This document shows positions 18,195 to 26,176 of a stretch of DNA of 64,000 nt, in pieces. The position numbers and the translations under genes were made by a program. The notes under the pieces were generated by a model. The model had not been told where the DNA came from, made no database searches, and worked only from the letters and a program-made list of their open reading frames with translations. This DNA comes from SSC3 sp963769585 (GTDB lineage: Bacteria; Actinomycetota; Actinomycetes; Propionibacteriales; Nocardioidaceae), in the NCBI GenBank assembly GCA_963769585.1, contig CAVYMJ010000006.1, positions 1,240,001-1,304,000 of the forward strand. The letters run 5' to 3'. Positions within the stretch are counted from its first letter, which is position 1. Every line of letters begins with the position of its first letter.

Positions 18195-19276
18195 CGGGCC
18201 AGGAGGGCCCTGGCCCCGTGGTCGGTCCGGTCCTGGTCGTCGGGACCGGGTTGCTGGGCACCTCGATCGGCCTGGCACTGACCCGGCACGGCGTCGAGGT
18301 GCTGCTTCAGGACGTGAACACCGAGAACGTGCGAACCGCGTCCGGGCTCGGAGCGGGACGGCCCGTCACCGACTCGGACCAGCCCAGGTTGGTCGTGGTC
18401 GCGGTGCCACCGGACCATCTGGCTGACGAGATCGCTGCGGCGCTGACCACCGGTCCCGTCGTCACCGACGTAGGAAGCGTCAAGCAGGCGCCGCTGACGG
18501 CGGTGCGCGACCAGGTCGACGCCGAGGCTCTTACCCGGTACGTCGGCAGCCATCCGCTGGCCGGGAGTGAGCGGTCCGGGCCGCTCGCCGCCAGCGCGAA
18601 CCTGTTCGACGGCCGCCCCTGGGCGATCACGCCGCACGATGCCTCCTCGGCCGACGCGGTCCGGGCGGTCGAGGCCCTGGTGGCGGCCTGCGGTTCGACC
18701 GCGTTCACCTTCACCCCCGCCGAGCACGACGAGGCGGTGGCTCGCACATCTCACCTGCCGCACCTGCTCGCTGTGCTGGTGGCGGGACAGCTCGCGGGGG
18801 CGCCGGGCGACCACCTGGCGCTGAGCGGTCAAGGCGTCCGTGACGTCACTCGGATCGCCGCGGGGGACCCCCGGCTGTGGCAGCAGATCGTCACGGCCAA
18901 CCGCGGCGCGCTCGGCACCCTGCTCAGACAGGTCCGCGACGACCTCGACCGCCTCCTGGCGGCCTTGGAGACCAACACCCGGCACGACCTGACGACCCTG
19001 CTGGAGCGAGGAAACGTCGGCACCGCCTCGATTCCCGGCAAGCACGGCGGCCCGGCCCGTGCGGAGACGGGCCTCTTTGTCGCCGTACCGGACCATCCGG
19101 GCGAGCTCGCCCGGCTGCTGGCCGACGTCGGGGAGATCGGCGTCAACATCGAGGACCTCCGGATCGACCACGACCCCGGCCGCCCGGTCGGCCTGGTCGA
19201 GCTGACTGTGACCTCCGACGCAGTCGACCACCTGCAGCAGTCTCTGCAGGCACGAGGCTGGAGTGCCCACGGGTAG
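18191..19276 (+). CDS. tyrA: prephenate dehydrogenase
   Basis: A 361-residue NAD-dependent enzyme of tyrosine synthesis. It has the Rossmann motif VVGTGLLGTSIGLAL, the active-site SHPLAGSERSGP and the helix HLPHLLAVLVAGQL. The last ~70 residues (GLFVAVPDHPGELARLLADV onward) look like an ACT domain, suggesting allosteric control, probably by tyrosine. GTG 18191 overlaps the aroH stop, placing two consecutive tyrosine-branch enzymes in one unit. Confidence 0.94.
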   Translation: MTGQEGPGPVVGPVLVVGTGLLGTSIGLALTRHGVEVLLQDVNTENVRTASGLGAGRPVTDSDQPRLVVVAVPPDHLADEIAAALTTGPVVTDVGSVKQAPLTAVRDQVDAEALTRYVGSHPLAGSERSGPLAASANLFDGRPWAITPHDASSADAVRAVEALVAACGSTAFTFTPAEHDEAVARTSHLPHLLAVLVAGQLAGAPGDHLALSGQGVRDVTRIAAGDPRLWQQIVTANRGALGTLLRQVRDDLDRLLAALETNTRHDLTTLLERGNVGTASIPGKHGGPARAETGLFVAVPDHPGELARLLADVGEIGVNIEDLRIDHDPGRPVGLVELTVTSDAVDHLQQSLQARGWSAHG

Positions 19277-19310
19277 GCTGGCCCGAGCGTTTTCCAGCGA
19301 GAGGACCCGT

Positions 19311-19967
19311 GTGAGCAGCAACGTCGTGGTGGCCATCGACGGCACATCAGGGTCCGGCAAGTCCAGTACCTCTCGAGGCGTCGCCGCCGCGCTCGGACTG
19401 CGGTACCTCGACACCGGCGCACAGTTCCGGGCAATGACCTGGTGGATGCTGGAGCACCAGGTCGAGGTGACCGACGTGGACGCGGTGGCGGCGGCTGCCG
19501 ATCGTCCGGTCCTGGTCTCGGGCACCGATCCCGAGCATCCGACCATCACCGTGGACGGACTCGACGTCTCCGAGCCGATCCGCGGCGTCGAGGTCACGCG
19601 CGCGGTGAGCCCGGTCAGCACGGTTCCAGCGGTACGAGCCAGGCTGCTCGAGCTCCAGCGCGACATCATCGGCGACGGCGGGATCGTGGTGGAGGGGCGA
19701 GACATCGGATCGGTGGTGTGGCCCCAGGCCGAGGTGAAGGTCTACCTCACGGCCGACGCGGAGGCCCGGGCGGAGCGGCGCGCCGCCGAGCACGCGCATC
19801 TGGGGGATCTGGCGGCGACGAAGGCCGACCTGCTGCAGCGTGACGTGATCGACTCCGGTCGCGCGACGGCCCCGCTCACCATGGTCGACGGCGCCGTCCA
19901 CATCGACACGACGTCGTACACCTTGGACGAGGTCATCGGGCTGATAGTCGACCTCGTGAAGCAGTGA
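19311..19967 (+). CDS. cmk: cytidylate kinase
   Basis: A 218-residue kinase phosphorylating CMP and dCMP. P-loop AIDGTSGSGKSS, then LRYLDTGAQFRA and VVEGRDIGSVVWP, then the lid region LTADAEARAERRA. The frame is open upstream, but GTG 19311 follows GAGAGG at 7 bases and gives the normal N-terminus. It precedes der as in mycobacteria (Rv1712-Rv1713). Confidence 0.95.
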   Translation: MSSNVVVAIDGTSGSGKSSTSRGVAAALGLRYLDTGAQFRAMTWWMLEHQVEVTDVDAVAAAADRPVLVSGTDPEHPTITVDGLDVSEPIRGVEVTRAVSPVSTVPAVRARLLELQRDIIGDGGIVVEGRDIGSVVWPQAEVKVYLTADAEARAERRAAEHAHLGDLAATKADLLQRDVIDSGRATAPLTMVDGAVHIDTTSYTLDEVIGLIVDLVKQ

Positions 19968-20671
19968 CCCGGCTGCCCGATCTGGATCACGTACGACGCC
20001 CGAGACGGCCGATGCTGCACGGGCTCCGTCCGGCGTTCTCCGTGCTTGCCCGCACCCTGTGGGATCTCAATCAGCATGGCGCGGACAAGGTTCCGCGGCA
20101 CGGGCCGGTGATCTTCGCGCCGAACCACGTCGGCTGGCTCGACGGACCGCTCCTCGTAATCACGAGTCCGCGGCCGGTGCACGCGCTGACCAAGCAGGAG
20201 GAGTTCACCGGAGCCCTGGGTGTATTCCTCCGCAAGGCGGGTCAGATCCGGCTGGATCGGTTCAACGTCGACCCCGGCGCGGTCAAGGCCTGCCTCAAGG
20301 TGCTCGACTGCGGGGGAGCGGTCGGCGTCTTCCCCGAGGGAACCCGCGGCTCAGGGGAACTGCTCAGCGTGCAGCGCGGGGCAGCGTACCTCGCCCTGGC
20401 GACCGGAGCGGCTGTCGTACCGGTCACGTTCTTCGGCACCCGGGAGCCGGGGGGACGGTCCAGTTCGGTCCCCGCCAGGGGCTCTCGATTCGACGTGGTG
20501 TACGGCGACCCTGTGTACTTGGAGCAGCAGCCGTGGCCACGGACCCGTGACGACGTGCTGCGCGCGACCAATCTGCTGGCCGGCCGCCTTCGTGAGCACC
20601 TTGCTCAGGCGAAGGAGTTGACCGGCCGCAGCCTTCCGGGACCCCTCCCGGAATCCGAGGAAGAAGTATGA
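19964..20671 (+). CDS. lysophospholipid acyltransferase (PlsC-like)
   Basis: A 235-residue membrane-associated 1-acyl-glycerol-3-phosphate acyltransferase family protein. Block I is FAPNHVGWLDGPLL with the catalytic His and Asp (HxxxxD), and block III is GVFPEGTRGSG. It makes phosphatidic acid or a related lipid; the acyl donor is not evident. GTG 19964 overlaps the cmk stop and its stop overlaps der, the frequent cmk-plsC-der arrangement of actinobacteria. Confidence 0.92.
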   Translation: MTRLPDLDHVRRPRRPMLHGLRPAFSVLARTLWDLNQHGADKVPRHGPVIFAPNHVGWLDGPLLVITSPRPVHALTKQEEFTGALGVFLRKAGQIRLDRFNVDPGAVKACLKVLDCGGAVGVFPEGTRGSGELLSVQRGAAYLALATGAAVVPVTFFGTREPGGRSSSVPARGSRFDVVYGDPVYLEQQPWPRTRDDVLRATNLLAGRLREHLAQAKELTGRSLPGPLPESEEEV

Positions 20672-22005
20672 CCGAGCCACTCACCGCAACTCCTGTCCTG
20701 GCCGTCGTCGGCCGCCCGAACGTGGGCAAGTCGACGCTGGTCAACCGCATCATCGGCCGCAGGGAGGCCGTCGTCCAGGACGTTCCCGGCGTAACCCGCG
20801 ACCGGGTGTCCTACGACGCCAACTGGAACGGCCGTGCCTTCACCATCGTCGACACCGGTGGCTGGGACCCGGACGGCCGCGGCCTCGCTCAGTCGATCCG
20901 AGCCCAGGCGGAGATCGCCGTGACCGTGGCCGACGCCGTGCTGTTCGTGGTCGACTCGACGGTCGGGATCACCGATGCCGACGAGGCCGTGGTGAAGGTG
21001 CTGCGCAAGAGCGGGAAGCCGGTGGTCCTCGCGGCGAACAAGGTCGACGACCAGCGAGCCGAGGCTCAGGCATTCGGACTGTGGAACCTCGGTCTGGGAC
21101 AGCCGTACCCGGTCTCGGCCATCCACGGTCGTGGCTCGGGCGACCTGCTTGACGCCGTACTGGCCGCCCTGCCCGAGGCTCCGCCGGAGGGCTACCAGGG
21201 ACTCGGAGGTCCGCGTCGGGTGGCCATCGTCGGCAAGCCCAACGTGGGCAAGTCCTCACTGCTGAACAAGCTGGCCAAGGAGGACCGAGTCGTCGTGGAC
21301 GACGCCGCCGGGACCACCGTCGACCCCGTCGACGAGCTTGTCACGCTCGGAGGCCGGACCTGGCGCTTCATCGACACCGCCGGGATCCGCAAGCGGGTCA
21401 AGGAGGCCTCCGGGCACGAGTACTACGCCTCGCTGCGCACCAACGCCGCCATCGAGAGGGCGGAGGTATGCGTGATGATCGTGGACGCGTCACAGCCCCT
21501 CTCGGAGCAGGACACGCGCATCATCACGTCGGTGGCTGAGGCCGGCCGCGCGTTGGTGATCGCCTTCAACAAGTGGGACAAGGTCGACGAGGAGCGCCGC
21601 TACTACCTGGAGCGGGAGATCGAGCGCGAGCTGGTCCGGGTGCAATGGGCGCCTCGGGTGAACATCACCGCCTTGACCGGGTGGCACGTCGACAAGCTCG
21701 TCCCGGCCCTGGACGCCGCCCTCACTGGCTGGGAGACGCGCATCTCTACCGGCCAGCTCAACTCGTTCCTCGGCCGACTGATCGCCGAGCATCCGCACCC
21801 GGTACGTGGCGGCAAGCAGCCGAAGATCCTCTTCGCCACCCAGGTCTCCACCGAGCCGCCGACCTTTGTCCTGTTCACCAGCGGCAAGCTTGAGGCCGGG
21901 TACCTGCGGTACGTGGAGCGCCGCCTTCGCGAGGAGTTCGGCTTCGTCGGGACCCCGGTGCACGTGCAGCAGCGGCCACGGGTCAAGGACAAGAAGCGGG
22001 GCTGA
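20668..22005 (+). CDS. der: ribosome-assembly GTPase Der (EngA)
   Basis: A 445-residue protein with two tandem G domains and a C-terminal KH-like domain. First domain: GRPNVGKSTLVN, DTGGW, NKVD. Second domain: GKPNVGKSSLLN, DTAGIRKR, NKWD. The end QRPRVKDKKRG is basic. It is needed for 50S subunit maturation. It ends the conserved operon, with an oppositely oriented gene 12 bp downstream. Confidence 0.96.
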   Translation: MTEPLTATPVLAVVGRPNVGKSTLVNRIIGRREAVVQDVPGVTRDRVSYDANWNGRAFTIVDTGGWDPDGRGLAQSIRAQAEIAVTVADAVLFVVDSTVGITDADEAVVKVLRKSGKPVVLAANKVDDQRAEAQAFGLWNLGLGQPYPVSAIHGRGSGDLLDAVLAALPEAPPEGYQGLGGPRRVAIVGKPNVGKSSLLNKLAKEDRVVVDDAAGTTVDPVDELVTLGGRTWRFIDTAGIRKRVKEASGHEYYASLRTNAAIERAEVCVMIVDASQPLSEQDTRIITSVAEAGRALVIAFNKWDKVDEERRYYLEREIERELVRVQWAPRVNITALTGWHVDKLVPALDAALTGWETRISTGQLNSFLGRLIAEHPHPVRGGKQPKILFATQVSTEPPTFVLFTSGKLEAGYLRYVERRLREEFGFVGTPVHVQQRPRVKDKKRG

Positions 22006-22017
22006 ACCGGCGCGCTG

Positions 22018-22455
22018 TCAGGAGGTCGCCGTCGCACAGGCTGCCAGCACCCGTCTGAAGGTGCTGCGCAGCGCAGCCGCGCTGAGGCTCTCGACCGGAG
22101 TGCCACCCGACCACCAGGGCACTGAGTACGACGAGGTCCAGGTGACCTTCGACCCCTCGCCGTCGGCCTCGACGAGCACACGGGCGCCGTTGTGGTGCAC
22201 CTTGGGGACGGACCTGGTGATCAGGTACTCGAAGTAGCGCGGCGCCTCGTACGCCGTGATCTCCTCCTGCAGCCAGGCGCCTATGGCAAGCACCTGCCGC
22301 ACCGCGCCCTCGCCGTACAGCGCACCTTTGCCGTCGACGGCTCGCCGCTCCCACAGGCACAGTGGAGCCGCTGTGTAGTTGTGGGCGTCCTCCAGCCAGG
22401 CGAACACCTGGTCTGGAGGCGCGGTGAACGAGCGCTCGACGCGTATGTCGGCCAT
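22018..22455 (-). CDS. SRPBCC-family lipid/hydrophobe-binding protein
   Basis: A 145-residue protein starting IRVERSFTAPPDQVFAWLED, the typical first strand and helix of the START/SRPBCC fold. It has the usual size for a single such domain. No catalytic signature is seen, so the ligand is unknown. ATG 22455 follows AGGGTG; GTG 22464 is an alternative. It converges on der. Confidence 0.8.
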   Translation of the reverse strand: MADIRVERSFTAPPDQVFAWLEDAHNYTAAPLCLWERRAVDGKGALYGEGAVRQVLAIGAWLQEEITAYEAPRYFEYLITRSVPKVHHNGARVLVEADGEGSKVTWTSSYSVPWWSGGTPVESLSAAALRSTFRRVLAACATATS

Positions 22456-22596
22456 GAGGGTCACCCTGCCACCCCTGGGGCACGCCTGCCCAGTTCCACG
22501 GCCACGGCGCGCAGTTGGGGCCGGGGCGATGCGGGCGGAGCCGTAGCGCTGCGGTAAGGTTCCAGTCGGTCTGGACGCCTCGGCGGGCAGGCCTTT

Positions 22597-22658
<62 letters not shown>

Positions 22659-22673
<15 letters not shown>

Positions 22674-22694
22674 TGTGATGTCTCAAGACATCGG
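22659..22694 (+). repeat. tRNA-Pro 3' end plus flank, copy 1
   Basis: CTGTCAGCCCGACCA (tRNA end) runs directly into TGTGATGTCTCAAGACATCGG. Nearly the same composite recurs at 24051-24087, and a decayed form ends the 29159-29219 repeat. It is either the attachment or target site of an integrated element, or the target duplication of the adjacent IS. Confidence 0.8.
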
Positions 22695-22697
22695 CAT

Positions 22698-22728
22698 AGC
22701 CCGGACCTACGAAACGTAGGTCCGGGCT
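22698..22728. terminator. strong hairpin behind tRNA-Pro / end of transposase gene
   Basis: AGCCCGGACCTACG pairs perfectly with CGTAGGTCCGGGCT (14 bp stem, AAA loop). It is followed by CTTGTTTG on the + strand. It can terminate tRNA-Pro transcription, and its distal arm touches the last bases of the transposase gene (stop at 22727), so it may act in both directions. Confidence 0.7.
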
Positions 22729-23956
22729 ACTTGTTTGTGGGGGCTGGTCCGGGTGGTCGTCCGGTGGGCTGGTAGTCGCGCCTGGGGTCGACGGTGAGCT
22801 CGCGGAGGAGTTCTCCGGTGGCGGCGTGGACGACGCGGACGTCGAGGTCCTGGACGAGCAGGATGACGTAGGTTCCCGCGTAGGTCCTGCCGATGCCGAT
22901 GTGGCGTAGTTGCCCGGCGACGCGCAGGGTGACGGTGCCGGCCTTGTTGATCTTGTCGCGGCGGACGCGGTCGTGGGTGTCGTTGGTCCGGTCGGTGCCG
23001 GGGGTGGCTTTGGGTCGGGCGTTGTAGGCCGTGGCTGGGGTGGTCCGGTGGGCTAGGGACCGGTGGGGGCGGTGCTGGTTGTACTCGACGATGAAGTTGT
23101 CGAGGAGGGCCTGCAGTTCGCTGATGGTCTGTGGTTGGTGTGCCTGGGCGTGTAGCCACTTCTTCAGGGTCTGCTGGAAGCGCTCGACTTTTCCGCAGGT
23201 GGTCGGGTGGTTGGGCCGCGAGTTCTTCTGGGTGATACCGAGTCGGCGTAGTTCGTGCTCGAGCATGGTCTGGCCACCGCGACGGCCGATGCCGGCGAAC
23301 CGGACGGTGTAGACCATGCCGTTGTCAGTGAGGGTCGATGCGGGGTGTCCGTGCAGGTCAGCGGCCTGTCGGAAGGCGGCAAGCACGATCAGGGCGGTGA
23401 TCCGGGTGTGTGCGGAGATGTGCAGGGCGTAGCGGGAGTGGTCGTCGAGCCAGGTGATGATCTCGCAGTCGGCGCCTGGGGTGCCGTCGGGGCGGGTGAG
23501 TCGGTAGTGGGTGAAGTCGGACTGCCAGGTCTCGTTGGGCTGCTCGGCTTCAAAGCGGATGTAGGAGGACTTGGGGCGCTTGGAGGGGTCCGGGCTCACT
23601 TGGCCGGCGCGTACCAGGATCCGGTTGATGGTGGCCCGGGCCAGGGTGATCTGGTGGTGATGTTCCAGGTGCCAGTCGATGGTGTCGGCGCCGGCGTCCA
23701 GGCCGGCCTCGGACAACTTCTTGCGCAGCTCGATGACCAGCTCCACGGTGGCCTGCGGGGTTGCGGTCGGTGAGTTCTTCGGGGCCCGGGAGCGGGGCTC
23801 CCAGGCGGTCTCGCCCTCGGCCTCGTAGAGCTTCATCAGGCGGCTGATCCAGCCCTGGGAGACACCGTAGATGCGGGCCACCTCGGACTGGGAGGAACCG
23901 GCGAGCACGGCTGTGATGACTAGCCGACGTTTCGATGAGCTGGAGGACTTCGACAT
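22727..23956 (-). CDS. IS481-family transposase
   Basis: A 409-residue transposase. The N-terminal helix-turn-helix is SEVARIYGVSQGWISRLMKL. The DDE integrase core shows Asp in ETWQSDFTHYRL, Asp in STLTDNGMVYT and Glu in CGKVERFQQTLKKWL, followed by the NQHRPHRSL end motif of rve-core transposases. It appears full length with all three acidic residues, so it may be active. Confidence 0.93.
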   Translation of the reverse strand: MSKSSSSSKRRLVITAVLAGSSQSEVARIYGVSQGWISRLMKLYEAEGETAWEPRSRAPKNSPTATPQATVELVIELRKKLSEAGLDAGADTIDWHLEHHHQITLARATINRILVRAGQVSPDPSKRPKSSYIRFEAEQPNETWQSDFTHYRLTRPDGTPGADCEIITWLDDHSRYALHISAHTRITALIVLAAFRQAADLHGHPASTLTDNGMVYTVRFAGIGRRGGQTMLEHELRRLGITQKNSRPNHPTTCGKVERFQQTLKKWLHAQAHQPQTISELQALLDNFIVEYNQHRPHRSLAHRTTPATAYNARPKATPGTDRTNDTHDRVRRDKINKAGTVTLRVAGQLRHIGIGRTYAGTYVILLVQDLDVRVVHAATGELLRELTVDPRRDYQPTGRPPGPAPTNK

Positions 23957-24050
23957 GACTGAGCCTGTCGAGACCGAGCTATTCCGATGACCTGCGACAC
24001 GCTATTCCGATGTCGTGAGACACCCCATTCCGATGTCCTGAACCAGAACA

Positions 24051-24087
24051 CTGTCAGCCCGACCATTGTGATGTCTCAGGACATCGG
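24051..24087 (+). repeat. tRNA-Pro 3' end plus flank, copy 2
   Basis: CTGTCAGCCCGACCAT then TGTGATGTCTCAGGACATCGG. The tRNA-derived 15 bases are identical to copy 1, and the following 21 bases differ at one position from the IS left end. The second part looks like the outer end of another element of the same family in the same orientation. Confidence 0.8.
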
Positions 24088-24090
24088 AAA

Positions 24091-24120
24091 CCGCCGGACC
24101 TGCAACTGCTGGTCCGGCGG
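24091..24120. terminator. hairpin following tRNA-end copy 2
   Basis: CCGCCGGACC pairs with GGTCCGGCGG (10 bp, 10-nt loop), followed by TGGTTATTTCC. It occupies the same place relative to the repeat as the 14-bp hairpin behind tRNA-Pro, consistent with a duplicated or related end sequence. Confidence 0.55.
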
Positions 24121-24410
24121 TGGTTATTTCCGGGGCTTGCGGGTGGGTCCTTTGGGGCTCCGGTCGGTGAGACAGCCCGCGATCCACTCTGTAGACGCGC
24201 ATATTCGCGCCCAGGGCCAGTTGCAGGTCAAATTCCACAACGGCATTGAGCTGCCGGTGCGCTACTCTTTAGTCCTGCTTGACCACATGCGCCACGCGCG
24301 CTGCATTGAACTCAACACGGACAGTCGACTAGACCCGTTCGCCTAGTTCGGCTGAGGTTTCGGGAGTTGGTTGCCACGGTTACGGTTCAACCTACGGGGA
24401 AAGCGCCAAC
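24121..24410. other. gene-free segment upstream of the lipoprotein gene
   Basis: No convincing gene. The open frames here lack codon bias and homology that I can recognise. It may be the decayed remainder of a second IS481-like element, because its left border is an IS-like end, but the translated segment does not clearly match a transposase. The promoter of the lipoprotein gene should lie at its right end. Confidence 0.4.
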
Positions 24411-24869
24411 ATGAGGCTCGCTCACGGCCTTACGGCCGTCATCGCGGTGCTCGCGTTCGGCGCTTGCGAGCTACCAGAAGAGGACGCCGGCACTGCAGCG
24501 GATCGGGCCGATGTCAATACCAAGTCCGAGGAGCCCAAGCCGGACAAGAGCGAGAAGGCCGAGCCCGAGAAACCGTCGGAAACCAAAGGCCAGGAGCAAG
24601 CTCGCAAGAAGGCTGCCGACTACTTGGATCTCTCGGCGTTCTCCCGCAGCGGGCTCATCGAGCAGTTGGAGTTCGAGGGCTTCTCCAAGAAGGACGCCAT
24701 CTACGGCACCGATGCCCAGAAGGCCAACTGGAAGAAGCAGGCGGCAGCCAAGGCCGAGGCGTACTTGGACCTGAGTTCCTTCTCCCGTCAGGGCCTCATT
24801 GAACAGTTGGAGTTTGAGGGCTTCACCAGGGCTCAGGCCGAGTACGGCGCTGACAAGCTCGGCTTCTAG
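24411..24869 (+). CDS. Ltp-family lipoprotein (superinfection-exclusion-like)
   Basis: A 152-residue exported protein. The signal peptide MRLAHGLTAVIAVLAFGAC ends in a lipobox-like FGAC with Cys19 as probable lipidation site. A charged Glu/Lys/Pro linker (residues 20-66) precedes two near-identical repeats at 68-101 and 115-150 with cores YLDLSAFSRSGLIEQLEFEG and YLDLSSFSRQGLIEQLEFEG. These match the Ltp (host cell surface-exposed lipoprotein) repeat known from Streptococcus phage TP-J34, where the protein blocks phage DNA entry. Location inside a tRNA-borne island fits a defence or prophage-derived role, but activity is inference. Confidence 0.82.
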   Translation: MRLAHGLTAVIAVLAFGACELPEEDAGTAADRADVNTKSEEPKPDKSEKAEPEKPSETKGQEQARKKAADYLDLSAFSRSGLIEQLEFEGFSKKDAIYGTDAQKANWKKQAAAKAEAYLDLSSFSRQGLIEQLEFEGFTRAQAEYGADKLGF

Positions 24870-25093
24870 GACACCAACCGCCGGGTCTAGAAGCACCGGG
24901 CGGGTCGGCGTGCTGCTTGGACTTGAGTCATACAAGTCCTTCGAGACCAACGACGCGATCTGTGGCCCGGGCGGGGTGCCCGCGTCCTGGTCGGCGGCTT
25001 CCGGAGGGCACCGCGGAACCGCAAGTCTTGAGGCAGCGAAGATCGCTGACTCTGCCGTGATGCGGACGTCGTCGTTGTGCACATAAGCTGGGG

Positions 25094-25690
25094 TCACAAC
25101 CATTCGATTGTCACGGGAGCAGGCTTGGGGTTTCCGGCACGGAGGGCTGCGATTTCCTTCCTCGTGCGAGGGCGAGCGCCGGACACCATCTCGCGTGCCC
25201 GGTCTGCGTAGGCTCCCTCGCGCTGTACGTAGGCATCGACGAACAACTCAAAGGCTTTGAATCCGTCGCGCGTGATGCGCATGAGCGCGCCGTAGGACAG
25301 GTCCTCGTGCTGCCAGTCATCCGGAGACTTCGGCACGCGAGCCTTGCCCAAGTGAACGATGTGCTTGGAGGACATCCGCCAGACGCGCCCCATCCTTCGC
25401 GCGAGAGCCAGGGGCGGAGTCCAGTCCGGAACGAACGTGCGGGCGGTGATGTCGCCCGTCGGCATCCTGCAAAAGAACTCGCTTACTAGACGTGCGCTTG
25501 TGAAGTAGCTCTCGACGCAGGCCAAGTAGACCGGGAAGGTAAGCGTGCTGAACTGGAGCGGCGATCGGTCGCAGGCCCAATTCGGAAGGTCGCGCATGCT
25601 CATCATCACGTTGAAGAGAATGTCCAGGGCTCGTTCCTCGACCGGCTTGCCTAGATACTCCTGTAGGTCAGCATCGCCGTGCGCGTTCAC
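25094..25690 (-). CDS. hypothetical protein of the island
   Basis: A 198-residue protein, GTG start at 25690. It has normal amino-acid usage with many Trp, Arg and Met residues (for example MRDLPNWACDRSPLQFSTL), no signal peptide and no membrane helix. I do not recognise a family. It is encoded opposite to the lipoprotein gene with a 224-bp gap that holds no evident gene. Codon use is less GC3-biased than in the core, in line with acquired DNA. Confidence 0.65.
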   Translation of the reverse strand: MNAHGDADLQEYLGKPVEERALDILFNVMMSMRDLPNWACDRSPLQFSTLTFPVYLACVESYFTSARLVSEFFCRMPTGDITARTFVPDWTPPLALARRMGRVWRMSSKHIVHLGKARVPKSPDDWQHEDLSYGALMRITRDGFKAFELFVDAYVQREGAYADRAREMVSGARPRTRKEIAALRAGNPKPAPVTIEWL

Positions 25691-25791
25691 ATAAAAATGC
25701 TAGTCGCCTGCCAGGGCCTGTCCAGGGCGCAAACCTAACGCAGCGGGCGGCGGGCTGGCGTCACGGTGCTGGCCGACTCGTGAGATGGACC

Positions 25792-25920
25792 TTAGAACGG
25801 CGGCGGGCCGAGAATTTCGATTGCCCCAGTGGCCTCGGCCGCCTCACGGATCCGGTCGAAGTCGACGGGGATCGGCGAACTGCCCTCGGGCGCCGGCTCG
25901 CTGGCCATCCGGAAGCTCAT
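25792..25920 (-). pseudogene. 42-codon open frame resembling a cupin C-terminus
   Basis: The frame reads MSFRMASEPAPEG, then VDFDRIREAAEATGAIEIL and a final GPPPF. An ending of the form YGIEVLGPPL is common at the C-terminus of cupin-domain proteins, so this looks like the last fragment of a deleted cupin gene. AGGGG lies 4 bases before the ATG, so a real mini-protein cannot be excluded. The rest of the 25691-26176 gap shows only a GCCCACCC/GGGTGGGC palindrome at 25948-25965. Confidence 0.4.
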
Positions 25921-26176
25921 TCGGCCCCTGCGCTGTTCTGATTCTTGGCCCACCCTCGGGTGGGCTGATGCCTCGCTCGCCCGTCGGCGGCGGGGGTCAG
26001 GCGGGTCGGTTCACCTCGCTGCCCGAAGTGACGGAGGTGACTGCAACACTCAAGACGTGAGCACAGCCTGATGCTCACCGGGCCGCCACCGAAGTTCCAC
26101 GGAACTCGGGACATCCTCGTCGTCGGTCTGGTTACCCGTTGTCTCCACGTGCGCCAGCGCGTTGGACGTCAGTCAA

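Larger units (their letters stand above)
22674..24050 (-). mobile_element. IS481-family insertion sequence
   Basis: A 1377-bp element carrying one transposase on the minus strand. Terminal inverted repeats are TGTGATGTCTCAAGACATCGG at 22674 and, read from the other end, TGTTCTGGTTCAGGACATCGG at 24030-24050 (16 of 21 matching). It is inserted exactly after the CCA of tRNA-Pro and followed by another copy of CTGTCAGCCCGACCA. Several ATTCCGATGTC-like steps repeat inside the right end (23980-24040), as is common for transposase binding sites. Confidence 0.8.

Noticed and set aside
23987..24346. 119-codon + strand frame across the IS right end
   Set aside because: It spans the inverted repeat, the tRNA fragment and the hairpin, so it is unlikely to be coding.
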